In this document: positions 1-8,268 of the stretch, piece by piece
How the letters are laid out: every line of letters starts with the position of its first letter
Numbering within the stretch: position 1 is the first letter of the stretch
NCBI GenBank assembly: GCA_041741535.1
Contig: JBGSJV010000191.1
Location: forward strand, 62,001 to 126,000
Source: M30B19 sp041741535
Lineage (GTDB): Bacteria > Planctomycetota > Planctomycetia > Pirellulales > Pirellulaceae
Length of the DNA stretch: 64,000 nt
Reading direction: 5' to 3'
The notes under the pieces: generated by a model
Databases searched by the model: none
The model's input: only the letters and a program-made list of their open reading frames with translations
What the model was told of the DNA's origin: nothing
Made by a program: the position numbers and the translations under genes

Positions 1-107
1 AGTGGGGCAAAGTACCTCACGCCAAACTGCTTGATCCACGCATCGATTTGTCGTTGCGCATCGGCGATGGAGACTGCTTCTTGCCCGGGTGCTGGCAAAA
101 AGTCCAT
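1..107 (-). CDS. MazG-like nucleotide pyrophosphohydrolase (3' part lost at window edge)
   Basis: Only the first 35 codons are present. They read MDFLPAPGQEAVSIADAQRQ and then a segment containing DAWIKQFGVRYF. The pattern of an amphipathic helix followed by WI..FGVRYF resembles the N-terminus of small MazG-type NTP pyrophosphohydrolases, which hydrolyse nucleoside triphosphates to monophosphates and clear non-canonical nucleotides. The metal-binding EExxE part lies beyond the edge, so the family is inferred. The ATG shares its A with the folE2 stop codon (TGATG), which suggests translational coupling with the upstream gene. Both act on nucleotides, so a shared operon makes sense. Confidence 0.6.
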   Translation of the reverse strand, partial: MDFLPAPGQEAVSIADAQRQIDAWIKQFGVRYFAP

Positions 108-1198
108 CACGCGCTCATCCCACCTGGGATGCCAGCGGTCGCAATAGCCACTGCGTCATGCGGATGTAGACTTTCCATGTGGCGAGCTTCCACACGGAAG
201 TCCGCAATTTCGGGCATGTCCAGCAAAGTGGCCTTCATGCGCCGCGCTGCATCTTCGCAGAACATTTGATTGGCACCGTTCAACCGAGCAAACTCTTGCT
301 CGTCTTGACGCTTGACGACCGTTTGGACGGCCGTCTTTAGCGTGCTCTCGATGCGATCGATGATACGTTCGATCGGGAATCGTTTTAGTTCCAACGGATT
401 GGCGAGTTCGACATCGATCGTGGCCACACTGCGTTGACTGTGGGGTGTGGCGATACTGCCGTGTTCGGTCAACCACTGACTGACCCGAGAGACATTCACC
501 CAGTTGTGAAACGCAAAGTCCTGTTGGAACTTCTTCTCCAACAACTGCCGCGACAAAGCCGCCGAGCAGGGGCAGGTACTGCTGTAAACCACTTGAACTT
601 GCAAGAACAAACGAACATGTTCTCCGGTCGCAACTTTGGCAATATCCCGCGTGTCCGACACCATCGTGACTCGGACGGGGTAATGCCGCGGCGCTGAGTA
701 GTCACTCAGTAGGGCGGGACGAAATGTTGGATGTTGGAACGCCAGTGTCAATTGCGAGCGGTGACTGATCCCCGCATGGGAGGCCAAGAAGTTCTCGCAG
801 ACACGGTGCATGAGTTTGGGAGTGAGGCTTTCGCACTCCATTGCCGACGCCAGTTCCAAGAACAGACGCGACATGTGGATCCCCTTCACCGAATCGTCAT
901 CCAAGCTGACGAATGCGTCGGCGGTCGCGGGGACTAGGAACGGTGTTTGATCCGGGCCCTGGAACCGAGCAATCAGTTCGATGCCGGACATGCCGACCCG
1001 ATCCAAATGCCCCGAGACTTCCGGCCGATGTTCGTTCGCCACATCGGGCAACCTTTGAGCGGTGGCCTTGTCGGACAAACGATGGGGGCTCAACGAGTGT
1101 GGTCTGGAGGCGGATGGCACGCTGCCTGAAATTTCGTTCGGGGCGCTGAGAGGGCGCTCTGCCAATTCTGAGGCAGAGGGGCCTTGTGAGTGGTTCAT
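107..1198 (-). CDS. folE2: GTP cyclohydrolase IB (FolE2 type)
   Basis: FolE2 converts GTP to 7,8-dihydroneopterin triphosphate, the first step toward folate and related pterins, using a fold and metal usage distinct from FolE. The 363-residue protein has a low-complexity N-terminus (about residues 1-60). The family core follows: KGIHMSR near 105, and the conserved STCPCS segment with cysteines 209 and 211, one of which is the metal ligand and catalytic thiol in this family. The length is somewhat above the bacterial norm because of the N-terminal extension. The ATG has AAGGA seven bases upstream. The stop overlaps the start of the MazG-like gene. FolE2 is often used when zinc is scarce; nothing in the upstream sequence shows zinc control. 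Confidence 0.93.
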   Translation of the reverse strand: MNHSQGPSASELAERPLSAPNEISGSVPSASRPHSLSPHRLSDKATAQRLPDVANEHRPEVSGHLDRVGMSGIELIARFQGPDQTPFLVPATADAFVSLDDDSVKGIHMSRLFLELASAMECESLTPKLMHRVCENFLASHAGISHRSQLTLAFQHPTFRPALLSDYSAPRHYPVRVTMVSDTRDIAKVATGEHVRLFLQVQVVYSSTCPCSAALSRQLLEKKFQQDFAFHNWVNVSRVSQWLTEHGSIATPHSQRSVATIDVELANPLELKRFPIERIIDRIESTLKTAVQTVVKRQDEQEFARLNGANQMFCEDAARRMKATLLDMPEIADFRVEARHMESLHPHDAVAIATAGIPGGMSA

Positions 1199-1579
1199 TC
1201 TATTTCCTTTTGGGAGATGTCCCGCCGCTGGTTCTGGATTCGATCGTCAAGAAAAACGTTCGATTCAAACTAGTGAAGGCGAGTGTGTTGCTCTCAAGTT
1301 TCCGGTGAATGGACCTTTACTTCACGCAGCCAGAAGCTCTGAAAACGCAAAATAAGAGGTATTGCTGGACGTCCAGCGAAAGGTTGACCGCACTTGGGGC
1401 CGGCCGATAACCAAGTTCGGTCGAATGAGGCGACGACATTATAGCAAGTTGGCTGGCTTCTGCCAGTATTTTTTGCCCCTTCCGGTTGATCGTTTTGGGC
1501 AGTATCTTGGCGATTGTTGCTGACCAATGTCGCTGACCGCTCCGCGGTCAGATTATGTTCGTTAAGGACGATGGAAGAA

Positions 1580-1679
1580 AGTTGGACCGTAGGAACGGAC
1601 CGCTACCAAGTTGGACCGTAGGAACGGTCCACTACATAAGTTGGACCGTAGGAACGGTCCACTACAAACGGTCCACTAC
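1580..1679 (-). repeat. REP-like palindrome array, three copies plus a partial
   Basis: Three 27-base units lie at 1580-1606, 1609-1635 and 1639-1665, with a truncated unit at 1668-1679. On the minus strand each begins GTAGTGGACCGTTCC (the first has GTAGC) and closes with ACGGTCCAACT. That is a GTAG head followed by a short imperfect palindrome, the layout of REP elements. The same family recurs at 29559-29606. The array is open in the frame of the downstream dehydrogenase, so it could be mistaken for an N-terminal extension. Confidence 0.8.
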
Positions 1680-1683
1680 AATT

Positions 1684-1690
1684 AAGAGGA
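1684..1690 (+). promoter_or_regulatory. Ribosome binding site that fixes a TTG start
   Basis: AAGAGGA lies eight bases before TTG at 1699. It is the only well-placed Shine-Dalgarno for the dehydrogenase and falls between the repeat array and the first conserved residues of the protein. It therefore argues for a TTG start and against the ATG at 1555. Confidence 0.7.
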
Positions 1691-1698
1691 ATTCGAAT

Positions 1699-2670
1699 TT
1701 GACGCCGTTGACGATTGTGTTGTGTTTTCCGGTGGAATCCCATCATGTCGAACAAATTCGACAAACCGTCCCGGAGTTTACCGTCATCCCAGCCGAACAG
1801 CACGAAATTGGTCGCACCATTTTTCAAGCCGACATCTTTTGTGGACACGCCAAACAGCCCATCGATTGGCCAGCCGTCGTTGCAGCAGGTCGCTTGCAGT
1901 GGATTCAGTCCTCGGCCGCTGGTTTGGACCATTGTCTCCACCCAGCCGTTATCGAGTCGAACATTCCAGTCACCAGTGCCTCGGGGTTGTTTGCCAATCA
2001 GGTCGCCGAACAAACCTTTGCTTTGTTGTTTGGCTTGATTCGGAGTACTCCTGCATTTTTTCAAGCCACTTTGGAACGCAAATACGAACGACTGGCGACG
2101 GACGACCTGCACGGGAAAACGATTGGCATCGTTGGTTTGGGCGGCAACGGCCTGAGAATCGCCGAAATGTTGGCTCCGTTGGGCAATCGAATTTTAGCCA
2201 CCGACTATTGGCCACGTCGGAAACCAAGTTTTGTCGAAGAGTTGTGGTCGGCAGATCGTTTGCCCGAACTTTTGGCCCAAAGTGACGTCGTTATCTTGTG
2301 CATTCCGTGGAACGAACAAACGCATCACTTGATGAATGCAGAAACCATCGCACACATGAAGCCGGGCAGTTACTTGATCAATGTGGCACGGGGGCAAGTG
2401 GTCGACGAGCCCGCTCTGATTGCGGCGCTCCAAGCGGGAAAAATCAAAGCGGCCGGTTTGGACGTTGCGGAAGTGGAGCCGTTGCCTAGTGACAGTCCCT
2501 TGTGGACCATGCCGCGGGTGATGATTACTCCGCATGTGGGTGCTCAAAGTCGTCGTCGCGTGTCGGACACGGTGGATTTCTTTTGTCAAAATCTCTTGCG
2601 ATATGTCCAACAGAAGCCTTTGAAGAATTTGGTCGATAAGCGGTTGGGGTTCCCGGGAATGGAAGATTGA
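1699..2670 (+). CDS. D-isomer-specific 2-hydroxyacid dehydrogenase (SerA/hydroxypyruvate reductase-like)
   Basis: NAD(P)-dependent dehydrogenase of the D-2-hydroxyacid family, 323 residues from the TTG start. The Rossmann motif is GIVGLGGNG. The family catalytic residues follow: Arg in INVARGQVVDE, Glu in DVAEVEPL and His in ITPHVGAQS. No ACT or other regulatory domain follows, so it is shorter than classical SerA. serC starts eight bases after the stop. In that setting the likely role is oxidation of 3-phosphoglycerate to 3-phosphohydroxypyruvate, but glyoxylate or hydroxypyruvate reduction cannot be excluded. The open frame extends upstream to 1555, but that stretch encodes the repeat array. 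Confidence 0.85.
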   Translation: MTPLTIVLCFPVESHHVEQIRQTVPEFTVIPAEQHEIGRTIFQADIFCGHAKQPIDWPAVVAAGRLQWIQSSAAGLDHCLHPAVIESNIPVTSASGLFANQVAEQTFALLFGLIRSTPAFFQATLERKYERLATDDLHGKTIGIVGLGGNGLRIAEMLAPLGNRILATDYWPRRKPSFVEELWSADRLPELLAQSDVVILCIPWNEQTHHLMNAETIAHMKPGSYLINVARGQVVDEPALIAALQAGKIKAAGLDVAEVEPLPSDSPLWTMPRVMITPHVGAQSRRRVSDTVDFFCQNLLRYVQQKPLKNLVDKRLGFPGMED

Positions 2671-2678
2671 GTAACGAA

Positions 2679-3785
2679 ATGAATCAGCACTCGAATAACG
2701 ACGGTCGCGTCTTCAACTTTTCGGCTGGCCCCAGCGTCTTGCCTGTTCCGGTCTTGGAGCAAGTCGCTCGCGAGATGTTGTGTTTACCGGGGACGGGCGT
2801 TTCGATCCTCGAACTGGGGCATCGAACGCCGCCATTCAAGACGATATTAACCGACACGGTGGCGCGAATCCGAGCCTTGCTGTCGGTGCCGCTGGATTAC
2901 GACATCTTCTTTGTACAAGGCGGAGGGCGATTGATTTTTTCCGTGCTGCCAATGAACTTCTGTTTGCCGGGGACCATGGGCGAGTACTTGGTCACGGGTT
3001 CTTGGGGTGACTGTGCGTATCAAGAAGCCCTGCGCAGCGAACAGGGCCGACTGGTTTGGTCCGGCAAGGAAACAGGTTATTCGACGTTTCCCCAGCCAAG
3101 AGATTGGCGTTCCGTCGATGGAGCTTACTTGCACTACACGTCGAACGAAACGATCGAAGGAGTCCAGTTCCCTGCCGACATTGCGGTGTTGTTGGAGAAC
3201 GCTCCGCCGTTGGTCTGCGACATGTCGTCCGACTTCTTGAGTCGTCCGGTTGATGTTGGCCGTTACGCGATGATCTACGCTTGCATTCAAAAGAATCTTG
3301 GCCCTCCGGGTGCGACTTTGGTGATTGCCAAACGTGAGTTCTTGGAACGAGCTTCTGAGAAAGTCCCTGGATACTGTCGGTTGCTGAACCATGCCGAAGG
3401 CGATTTGATGTACAACACACCGCCGACGTTTTGCATCTACGTGGCCAATTTGGTGCTGCGCTGGTTGGAATCCACGTTCGGTGATTTGGAGCAAGTGCAA
3501 CAATTCAATCAAAGAAAAGTGGGCTTGGTTTATGCTGCCTTGTTGAAACGCCCCGAGCTATTTCAGCTTCATGCGCACGCGGATTGTCGTTCGCTGATGA
3601 ACGTCACGTTTCGCTTGCCGACGCCGGAGCTTGAGAAGCGATTCTTGCAACAAGCAGAGGCCACTGGGTTAGCGTTTTTGGCCGGTCATCGCAGCGTCGG
3701 CGGGATGCGTGCGTCGCTGTACAACGCCATGCCCATCGAAGGCGCGGAAGCGTTGGCGACGTTTATTGAGAAGTTTGAGAAGTAA
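2679..3785 (+). CDS. serC: Phosphoserine aminotransferase
   Basis: PLP-dependent class V aminotransferase that converts 3-phosphohydroxypyruvate and glutamate to phosphoserine (serine synthesis). Family hallmarks are FNFSAGPSVLP at the N-terminus, SILELGHR, the phosphate-loop segment FFVQGGG, DMSSDFLSRP, and the PLP lysine in CIQKNLGPPG. The length of 368 residues is normal. ATG 2679 is preferred; an in-frame TTG at 2667 overlaps the stop of the preceding gene and would add four residues. The short gap to the dehydrogenase indicates one transcript. The 3' end runs straight into palindromic repeats. Confidence 0.95.
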   Translation: MNQHSNNDGRVFNFSAGPSVLPVPVLEQVAREMLCLPGTGVSILELGHRTPPFKTILTDTVARIRALLSVPLDYDIFFVQGGGRLIFSVLPMNFCLPGTMGEYLVTGSWGDCAYQEALRSEQGRLVWSGKETGYSTFPQPRDWRSVDGAYLHYTSNETIEGVQFPADIAVLLENAPPLVCDMSSDFLSRPVDVGRYAMIYACIQKNLGPPGATLVIAKREFLERASEKVPGYCRLLNHAEGDLMYNTPPTFCIYVANLVLRWLESTFGDLEQVQQFNQRKVGLVYAALLKRPELFQLHAHADCRSLMNVTFRLPTPELEKRFLQQAEATGLAFLAGHRSVGGMRASLYNAMPIEGAEALATFIEKFEK

Positions 3786-3786
3786 T

Positions 3787-3998
3787 GTAGGTTGCCAGTC
3801 CGCTGGCAGCCCACGGGTGAACGGACTCGTTGTAGATTTTTGGCATCGTGGGTAAAGCTTCTTATCGTTCTTTGAATCCACTTGTGTCGACAGCGTATGT
3901 ATTCGAGTCGCCAGGAGACTGGCGACACATAGTGGGTTGCCAGTCCGCTGGCAGCCTGCGGGTGAACGGACTCGCTGTAGATTTTTGGCATCGTGGGT
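3787..3998 (+). repeat. Two 63-base direct repeats with REP-like palindromes
   Basis: Copies at 3791-3853 and 3936-3998 differ at only a few positions. Each starts with the palindrome GTTGCCAGTCCGCTGGCAGC and ends GGCATCGTGGGT. The first is preceded by GTAG. Between them lies a second palindrome, GTCGCCAG-GAGA-CTGGCGAC (3907-3926). The block fills most of the 400-base gap between serC and the esterase gene. It could act as a terminator for serC or be a mobile REP-type element. Confidence 0.8.
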
Positions 3999-4187
3999 CG
4001 GCTACTTGAAAAACGCTCGTGTCGTTGAGATGTACTTGTTGTACTGCCCGCTTGCCACAAAATCGCGGCATAGGCATACACGCCATTGCGTTCGGTTCGA
4101 CAACTGAGACTGGATTGGCGTGTGGATTGCGGTTATGCTCGGAAATCAAGCGGGACGAAGATTCGGTCTTGGTTTGGGAGTGGTGTG

Positions 4188-5483
4188 ATGCGTGATTGGT
4201 TTCGGTGGAGCTGCGCCTTTCTGGTTTTTCTACTTGCCGAGGATCCGTTGTTGATGGCACAAGATGCGAACTACGACGAGAATCAAGTTCCCAAATACAC
4301 ATTGCCCGATCCGTTGGTGATGAACAACGGCACGCAGGTGAGAACCGCCGAGCAGTGGCGCGACCTCCGTCGGCCGGAGTTGATCAAGTTGTTTGCCGAG
4401 CAAATGTTTGGCCGAGCGCCCGGGAAGCCCGCTGATTTACACTGGGAAGTGTTCGAGGAAGACCGTGCCGCGATGGACGGTCTAGCGATTCGCAAGCAAG
4501 TGACGATCTACTTTAGCAAAGATCATTCCGGTCCCAAAATGGACCTACTTTTGTGGTTGCCTGCTAAAGCCACAGCGCCCGTCACATTATTTTTGGGATT
4601 GAACTTTGTCGGGAATCACGGCACCAGCACCGATCCGGTGGTTCGCATCACCGAAAGTTGGTTGCGCGACGAACCGAAAGCCGGAGTCATTAACAACCGA
4701 GCGACGGAAGCATCTCGCGGCCGGGATCAAGCCAGTTGGCCTGTGCGTGAGATTTTGGCGCGCGGCTATGGACTGGGGACGATCTACTATGGCGACATCG
4801 ATCCGGACTTTGACGATCAATTTCAGAACGGCGTTCACCAACTCTATCACGGACCCGGTCAACCGCGTCCCATGGCGGAAGATTGGGGTAGTCTCGCGAC
4901 TTGGGCTTGGGGGCTTAGTCGCGCGCTTGACTATCTGCAGACGGATCCCGAGGTCGACGGTCAACGAGTCGCCGTGGTAGGACACTCGCGGTTGGGCAAA
5001 ACGGCCATGTGGGCGGGAGCTAACGACGAACGGTTTGCCTTGGTCGTTTCGAACAATTCTGGTTGCGGAGGAGCAGCGCTGAGTCGTCGGCAATTTGGAG
5101 AAACGGTCAAACGAATCAATACTTCGTTTCCCCATTGGTTTTGCGATAACTTCACTCAATACAATGGTCGTGAAGACCAATTGCCAATCGATCAGCACGA
5201 ATTGGTGGCGCTGGTCGCACCACGGCCCATCTTGATTACCAGTGCGGAGGAGGATCGTTGGGCGGATCCACGGGGCGAGTTCTTATCGGCCTATCACGCT
5301 TCGCCGGTTTACGAGTTGTTGGGCTATTCAGGAATCAAGGGTCCGGAAATGCCGGCATTGGGACAGTTGACGGGTGGGCAGATCGGTTACCTGATTCGGC
5401 CCGGCGAACATGCGATGACCGCTGTGGATTGGCAGGCCTACTTGGATTTCGCCGACCGTACGATTGGGCAAGAGAAGCGTTGA
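4188..5483 (+). CDS. CE15-type glucuronoyl esterase-like secreted hydrolase
   Basis: Secreted alpha/beta hydrolase resembling bacterial carbohydrate-esterase family 15. Those enzymes cleave esters between glucuronic acid on xylan and lignin alcohols. From ATG 4188 (GGGAG upstream) the product is 431 residues with a signal peptide ending near residue 25. The nucleophile elbow is VVGHSRLGKTAMW. NNSGCGGAA and the segment SAEEDRWADPRGEF are typical of the family. The catalytic His is likely the one in RPGEHAM before DWQAYLDFAD. No carbohydrate-binding module is seen. The gene appears to be monocistronic. The exact substrate is inferred from the family. Confidence 0.82.
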   Translation: MRDWFRWSCAFLVFLLAEDPLLMAQDANYDENQVPKYTLPDPLVMNNGTQVRTAEQWRDLRRPELIKLFAEQMFGRAPGKPADLHWEVFEEDRAAMDGLAIRKQVTIYFSKDHSGPKMDLLLWLPAKATAPVTLFLGLNFVGNHGTSTDPVVRITESWLRDEPKAGVINNRATEASRGRDQASWPVREILARGYGLGTIYYGDIDPDFDDQFQNGVHQLYHGPGQPRPMAEDWGSLATWAWGLSRALDYLQTDPEVDGQRVAVVGHSRLGKTAMWAGANDERFALVVSNNSGCGGAALSRRQFGETVKRINTSFPHWFCDNFTQYNGREDQLPIDQHELVALVAPRPILITSAEEDRWADPRGEFLSAYHASPVYELLGYSGIKGPEMPALGQLTGGQIGYLIRPGEHAMTAVDWQAYLDFADRTIGQEKR

Positions 5484-5514
5484 TTGATGTTCGACGAAAG
5501 GGTCGACACTGGGG

Positions 5515-5916
5515 CTAGCGGCCCCAATTGTTCCAGGTGATGGAAAATTGCAAGACCGTCGCGAGGGAAACCCAGATCAGATACGGAATCTGGGCCAACG
5601 CGATCCATTTGTAGTGGCTCCAGACGGCGACCATCATCCACACGATCGTAAGCCAAACGATGGCGATATCCACGGCGGCCAGTGGCAGATTCCGCCAGCC
5701 GAATTGAATGGGGGTGAAGGAAAGGTTCGCCACCAAGTTAATGGCAAACGGCAAGGCCACCAACCATGGCAAAACGCCTCGCGAACTTTGGAAGAAGACA
5801 AAACCAAAAGTAACCAGGATCACGGGGTAGAGGCACTGCCAGATTAAGCCGATGGTCTTGGGCTCGGGAGTCCAGTTCGGTTTGATCAACGAATCGTACC
5901 ATTCCATCCAGTTCAT
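5515..5916 (-). CDS. tspO: TspO/MBR family membrane protein
   Basis: Small tryptophan-rich integral membrane protein of 133 residues with five predicted transmembrane helices. TspO proteins bind tetrapyrroles and related ligands and influence porphyrin or stress responses. Diagnostic parts are WYDSLIKPNWTPEP at the start of helix 1 and PYLIWVSLATVLQFSI near the C-terminus. The start is placed at ATG 5916, with AAGGA about seven bases before it; a longer frame to 5964 has no supporting site. It is convergent with the esterase gene (31-base gap). Confidence 0.9.
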   Translation of the reverse strand: MNWMEWYDSLIKPNWTPEPKTIGLIWQCLYPVILVTFGFVFFQSSRGVLPWLVALPFAINLVANLSFTPIQFGWRNLPLAAVDIAIVWLTIVWMMVAVWSHYKWIALAQIPYLIWVSLATVLQFSITWNNWGR

Positions 5917-6079
5917 TGAAAAATCCTTGTGACTCGGAAAACAGCGTGATTCGGAAAACAGCATGACACAGGTACATTAACCGTGTTGAACTAGCGGGGC
6001 ACAACTGGTGAGGCAGTATTTTGCGGCGATTAAATTCAAACACGTCGAAACCGCGAGTGATTAATTGAAAGATGCAACC

Positions 6080-7228
6080 ATGAAGATCGCCATTGTAGGT
6101 TGTGGCATCGCCGGGACGACGGTCGCGTTTTTGTTGGCCGAACAAGGACACGAGGTCACCTTGTTCGAGCAAGCACCGGAGTGTCGTCCGGTCGGGGCGG
6201 GGATCATGATTCAAGCCAGTGGGCAACAAGTGCTGGAGCGGCTTGGTTTGCTGGAGCCATTGGCGGCCACATCGCAGAAATTGCACGGCATGACCGCGGA
6301 ACTTGCCAGTGGTCGCACGTTGGTGCGGCTGGATTTTCGGAAACTTCGACCAGACGCACATGCCCTTGGAGTCCATCGCGGAACGTTGTTTCAAATGCTG
6401 TTGGATCGCTGTCGGCGGTCCGGTGTTTCGATTCGCACGGGTTTTCGAGCGACCTCGTTTGATGCGAAGCAAGGGGAATTGCGATCGGCCGAGGGGGAAA
6501 CGAGCGGAAATGTCGAACTGTTGATTCTGGCGGATGGTTCACGAAGCGAACTGCGGAAGTCGCTGGGGATCAAGGCGAGGGTCACCGAATACTCTCACGG
6601 AGCATTGTGGACCACGGGGCCGTGCGATTTCCAGCCAGACCGGTTGTATCAATTGGTGGATGGCACGCAGCGTCTGGTGGGCTTGTTGCCAATTGGACCA
6701 GGACGCTGCAGTTATTTCTGGGGATTGTCGGTCGCGGATTGGCCAAAGTTGGCCGCGTCTAGTTTTGAACGATGGCGCGACGAGGCTTTGAGATTTTGTC
6801 CACCATCCGAGCCGATACTGAGTTCGCTACGGAGTTTTGGGGATTTGACGTTTGGCAGTTATCGCAGTGTGGCGGTTCACGTTCCGTATCGAGATAACGT
6901 CATTTTGATTGGTGATGCGTCGCATGCGACCAGTCCCCACTTGGGCCAAGGGGCGAATTTGGCGCTGGAAGACGCCGCCTGTTTGGCCGACTGCCTCGCA
7001 AGCACGCGAGAAACTGGTCGAGCTTGCGAACTCTTTCATCAGCGCCGGGCGCGCAAGATTCGGTTCTATCGCCAGTTGACCGCGATTTTATCTCCGTTCT
7101 TCCAGTCGAACAGCGTTTGGCGAAGTTCGGTGCGCGACCTCGGGTTGCCGTTGATGCCGCACTTGCCGTTTGTCGGCAGACAAATGCTGTACACACTCTC
7201 GGGACAAAAAGGTGGTTGGTTGGGTTGA
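6080..7228 (+). CDS. FAD-dependent aromatic-ring-type monooxygenase
   Basis: Flavoprotein of the p-hydroxybenzoate hydroxylase/UbiH superfamily, 382 residues from ATG 6080. The FAD-binding GxGxxG motif is IAIVGCGIAGTTVA. The DG motif is ILADGSRSELR, and the GD motif is VILIGDASHATSPHLGQGANLALEDA. These enzymes use NAD(P)H and O2 to hydroxylate small organic substrates; the substrate here is unknown. No neighbouring genes point to a ubiquinone or aromatic pathway. A TTG at 6065 is an alternative start. The gene is followed by a palindromic AT-rich repeat. Confidence 0.88.
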   Translation: MKIAIVGCGIAGTTVAFLLAEQGHEVTLFEQAPECRPVGAGIMIQASGQQVLERLGLLEPLAATSQKLHGMTAELASGRTLVRLDFRKLRPDAHALGVHRGTLFQMLLDRCRRSGVSIRTGFRATSFDAKQGELRSAEGETSGNVELLILADGSRSELRKSLGIKARVTEYSHGALWTTGPCDFQPDRLYQLVDGTQRLVGLLPIGPGRCSYFWGLSVADWPKLAASSFERWRDEALRFCPPSEPILSSLRSFGDLTFGSYRSVAVHVPYRDNVILIGDASHATSPHLGQGANLALEDAACLADCLASTRETGRACELFHQRRARKIRFYRQLTAILSPFFQSNSVWRSSVRDLGLPLMPHLPFVGRQMLYTLSGQKGGWLG

Positions 7229-7301
7229 GGCGATGATGTCCTTTATATCATTGTGCGGAAGAGCGAACGCAAGCCAACAGCCCCTCTCAGGGTGTTAGAG
7301 A

Positions 7302-7400
7302 ATGATTAATGATTAATGGAGACTGCAAAATAAAAAATGGAAGTCACGAATCGGTCGTGTTCCAATTTCCACTTTTCAATCTCCATTTCTCATTAATCAC
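7302..7400. repeat. AT-rich imperfect palindrome, copy 1
   Basis: A left arm around 7310-7350 (GATTAATGGAGACTGCAAAA...) pairs with a right arm around 7357-7400 (...CAATCTCCATTTCTCATTAA), giving a long imperfect hairpin of about 95 bases. A sibling with the same arm motifs lies at 19731-19830. It sits in the 220-base gap between convergent genes and might also serve as a terminator. Confidence 0.65.
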
Positions 7401-7449
7401 TATTCAGGTTTGCGGCCTGTCCTCATCGCGCAGAGTCGTGCGGCGCCGG

Positions 7450-8268
7450 TTATTTGGCGGTGAGACTCAAGTTCACTTCCAAGTCGACGGGGATCGTTAC
7501 GACGCGTGTGGAGCCGAAGAAGGCGACTTCGGCGTTGAGCGACTTGTGGCTCCCACTGATTTGAAAAGTTCGTGAGTAGGTCATCTCGTCACCGAAGCCG
7601 AAACTGGAGGAACCGGCCGGCGAGGCTTCGAGCGCTTTGCCTTGTTCGTCAGAGAACGTTACACTAGCGACCACGTCAAGCGACTGGTTGGTTTCGAAAG
7701 TGATATTGGTGGTGGGTTCACCAAAGTTCTGTTCTTCGACCGACGAGATCTTCGTGGTGACTGGGCCAAGTTTGACCTTTTCATCAACGGCTACTTTGAA
7801 CTTGACCTTTTCTTTTTTCTCGTCGGAGCCAGCTTTCAAGACCAGCTTTCCGGAGACCTTGACGCTTTGGACGCCTGCGGTTGGTACTTCCGTGGCAGTG
7901 ACGGGTACCACAACGTAACGGCCGTTATCGGAGATTCGCGACATGAAGCCGATGTTGCTGAAGCCTTGCTCATTCTTTAGTTTCTTGCCGTTGGCAGAAA
8001 GTTCGAGAGCCGTTTTTTGTTCGCCCTCGTCAACGACGGCTAGAAAAAACGATTTCGCGTCTTGAGCCATGATCATGACCTCAACACCGGCCGGGCGGCC
8101 CAGGGAGTAGGAGCTACCGTATTCGTTGTCGGGGTCGGCTAGGTTAACGCTGAGACCAACCGCTTTGACCTCAGGTTTTGATTCTTGGGCAAACACCGTG
8201 GATGAGGTGAATGGCGTGAGGAGCACAACAATTCCCATCAACCACGAACGAATCGATACAGATTTCAT
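7450..8268 (-). CDS. Secreted protein of unknown function
   Basis: I do not recognise a family. The 272-residue product has a clear Sec signal peptide (MKSVSIRSWLMGIVVLL... with a likely cleavage after TVFAQ). The mature part is rich in Val, Ser, Lys and Glu, with alternating beta-strand-like segments such as KVKFKVAVDEKVKLGPVTTK, suggesting one or two beta-sandwich domains. There are no cysteines after the signal peptide, no catalytic motif and no transmembrane segment, so it is probably periplasmic. AAAGG lies seven to eight bases before the ATG. It stands alone between convergent and divergent neighbours. Confidence 0.75.
   Translation of the reverse strand: MKSVSIRSWLMGIVVLLTPFTSSTVFAQESKPEVKAVGLSVNLADPDNEYGSSYSLGRPAGVEVMIMAQDAKSFFLAVVDEGEQKTALELSANGKKLKNEQGFSNIGFMSRISDNGRYVVVPVTATEVPTAGVQSVKVSGKLVLKAGSDEKKEKVKFKVAVDEKVKLGPVTTKISSVEEQNFGEPTTNITFETNQSLDVVASVTFSDEQGKALEASPAGSSSFGFGDEMTYSRTFQISGSHKSLNAEVAFFGSTRVVTIPVDLEVNLSLTAK

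Larger units (their letters stand above)
1199..1698. other. Intergenic region between folE2 and the dehydrogenase gene
   Basis: About 500 bases separate two divergent genes and must hold both promoters. I could not pick convincing -35/-10 boxes. At 1534-1550 there is a small palindrome TGACCGCTCCGCGGTCA, related in sequence to the repeat array that follows at 1580-1679. A 77-codon open frame on the minus strand (1294-1527) has no recognisable features and is not called. Confidence 0.5.

Noticed and set aside
1294..1527. 77-codon open frame on the minus strand
   Set aside because: No ribosome-binding site, no recognisable domain, and composition unlike neighbouring genes.
1580..1679. CRISPR-like look of regularly spaced 27-base repeats
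   Set aside because: Units are separated by only 2-3 bases with no unique spacers, and no cas genes are near.
5738..6472. 244-codon minus-strand frame between tspO and the monooxygenase
   Set aside because: It runs antisense through the FAD-binding N-terminus of the monooxygenase and has no protein-family features.
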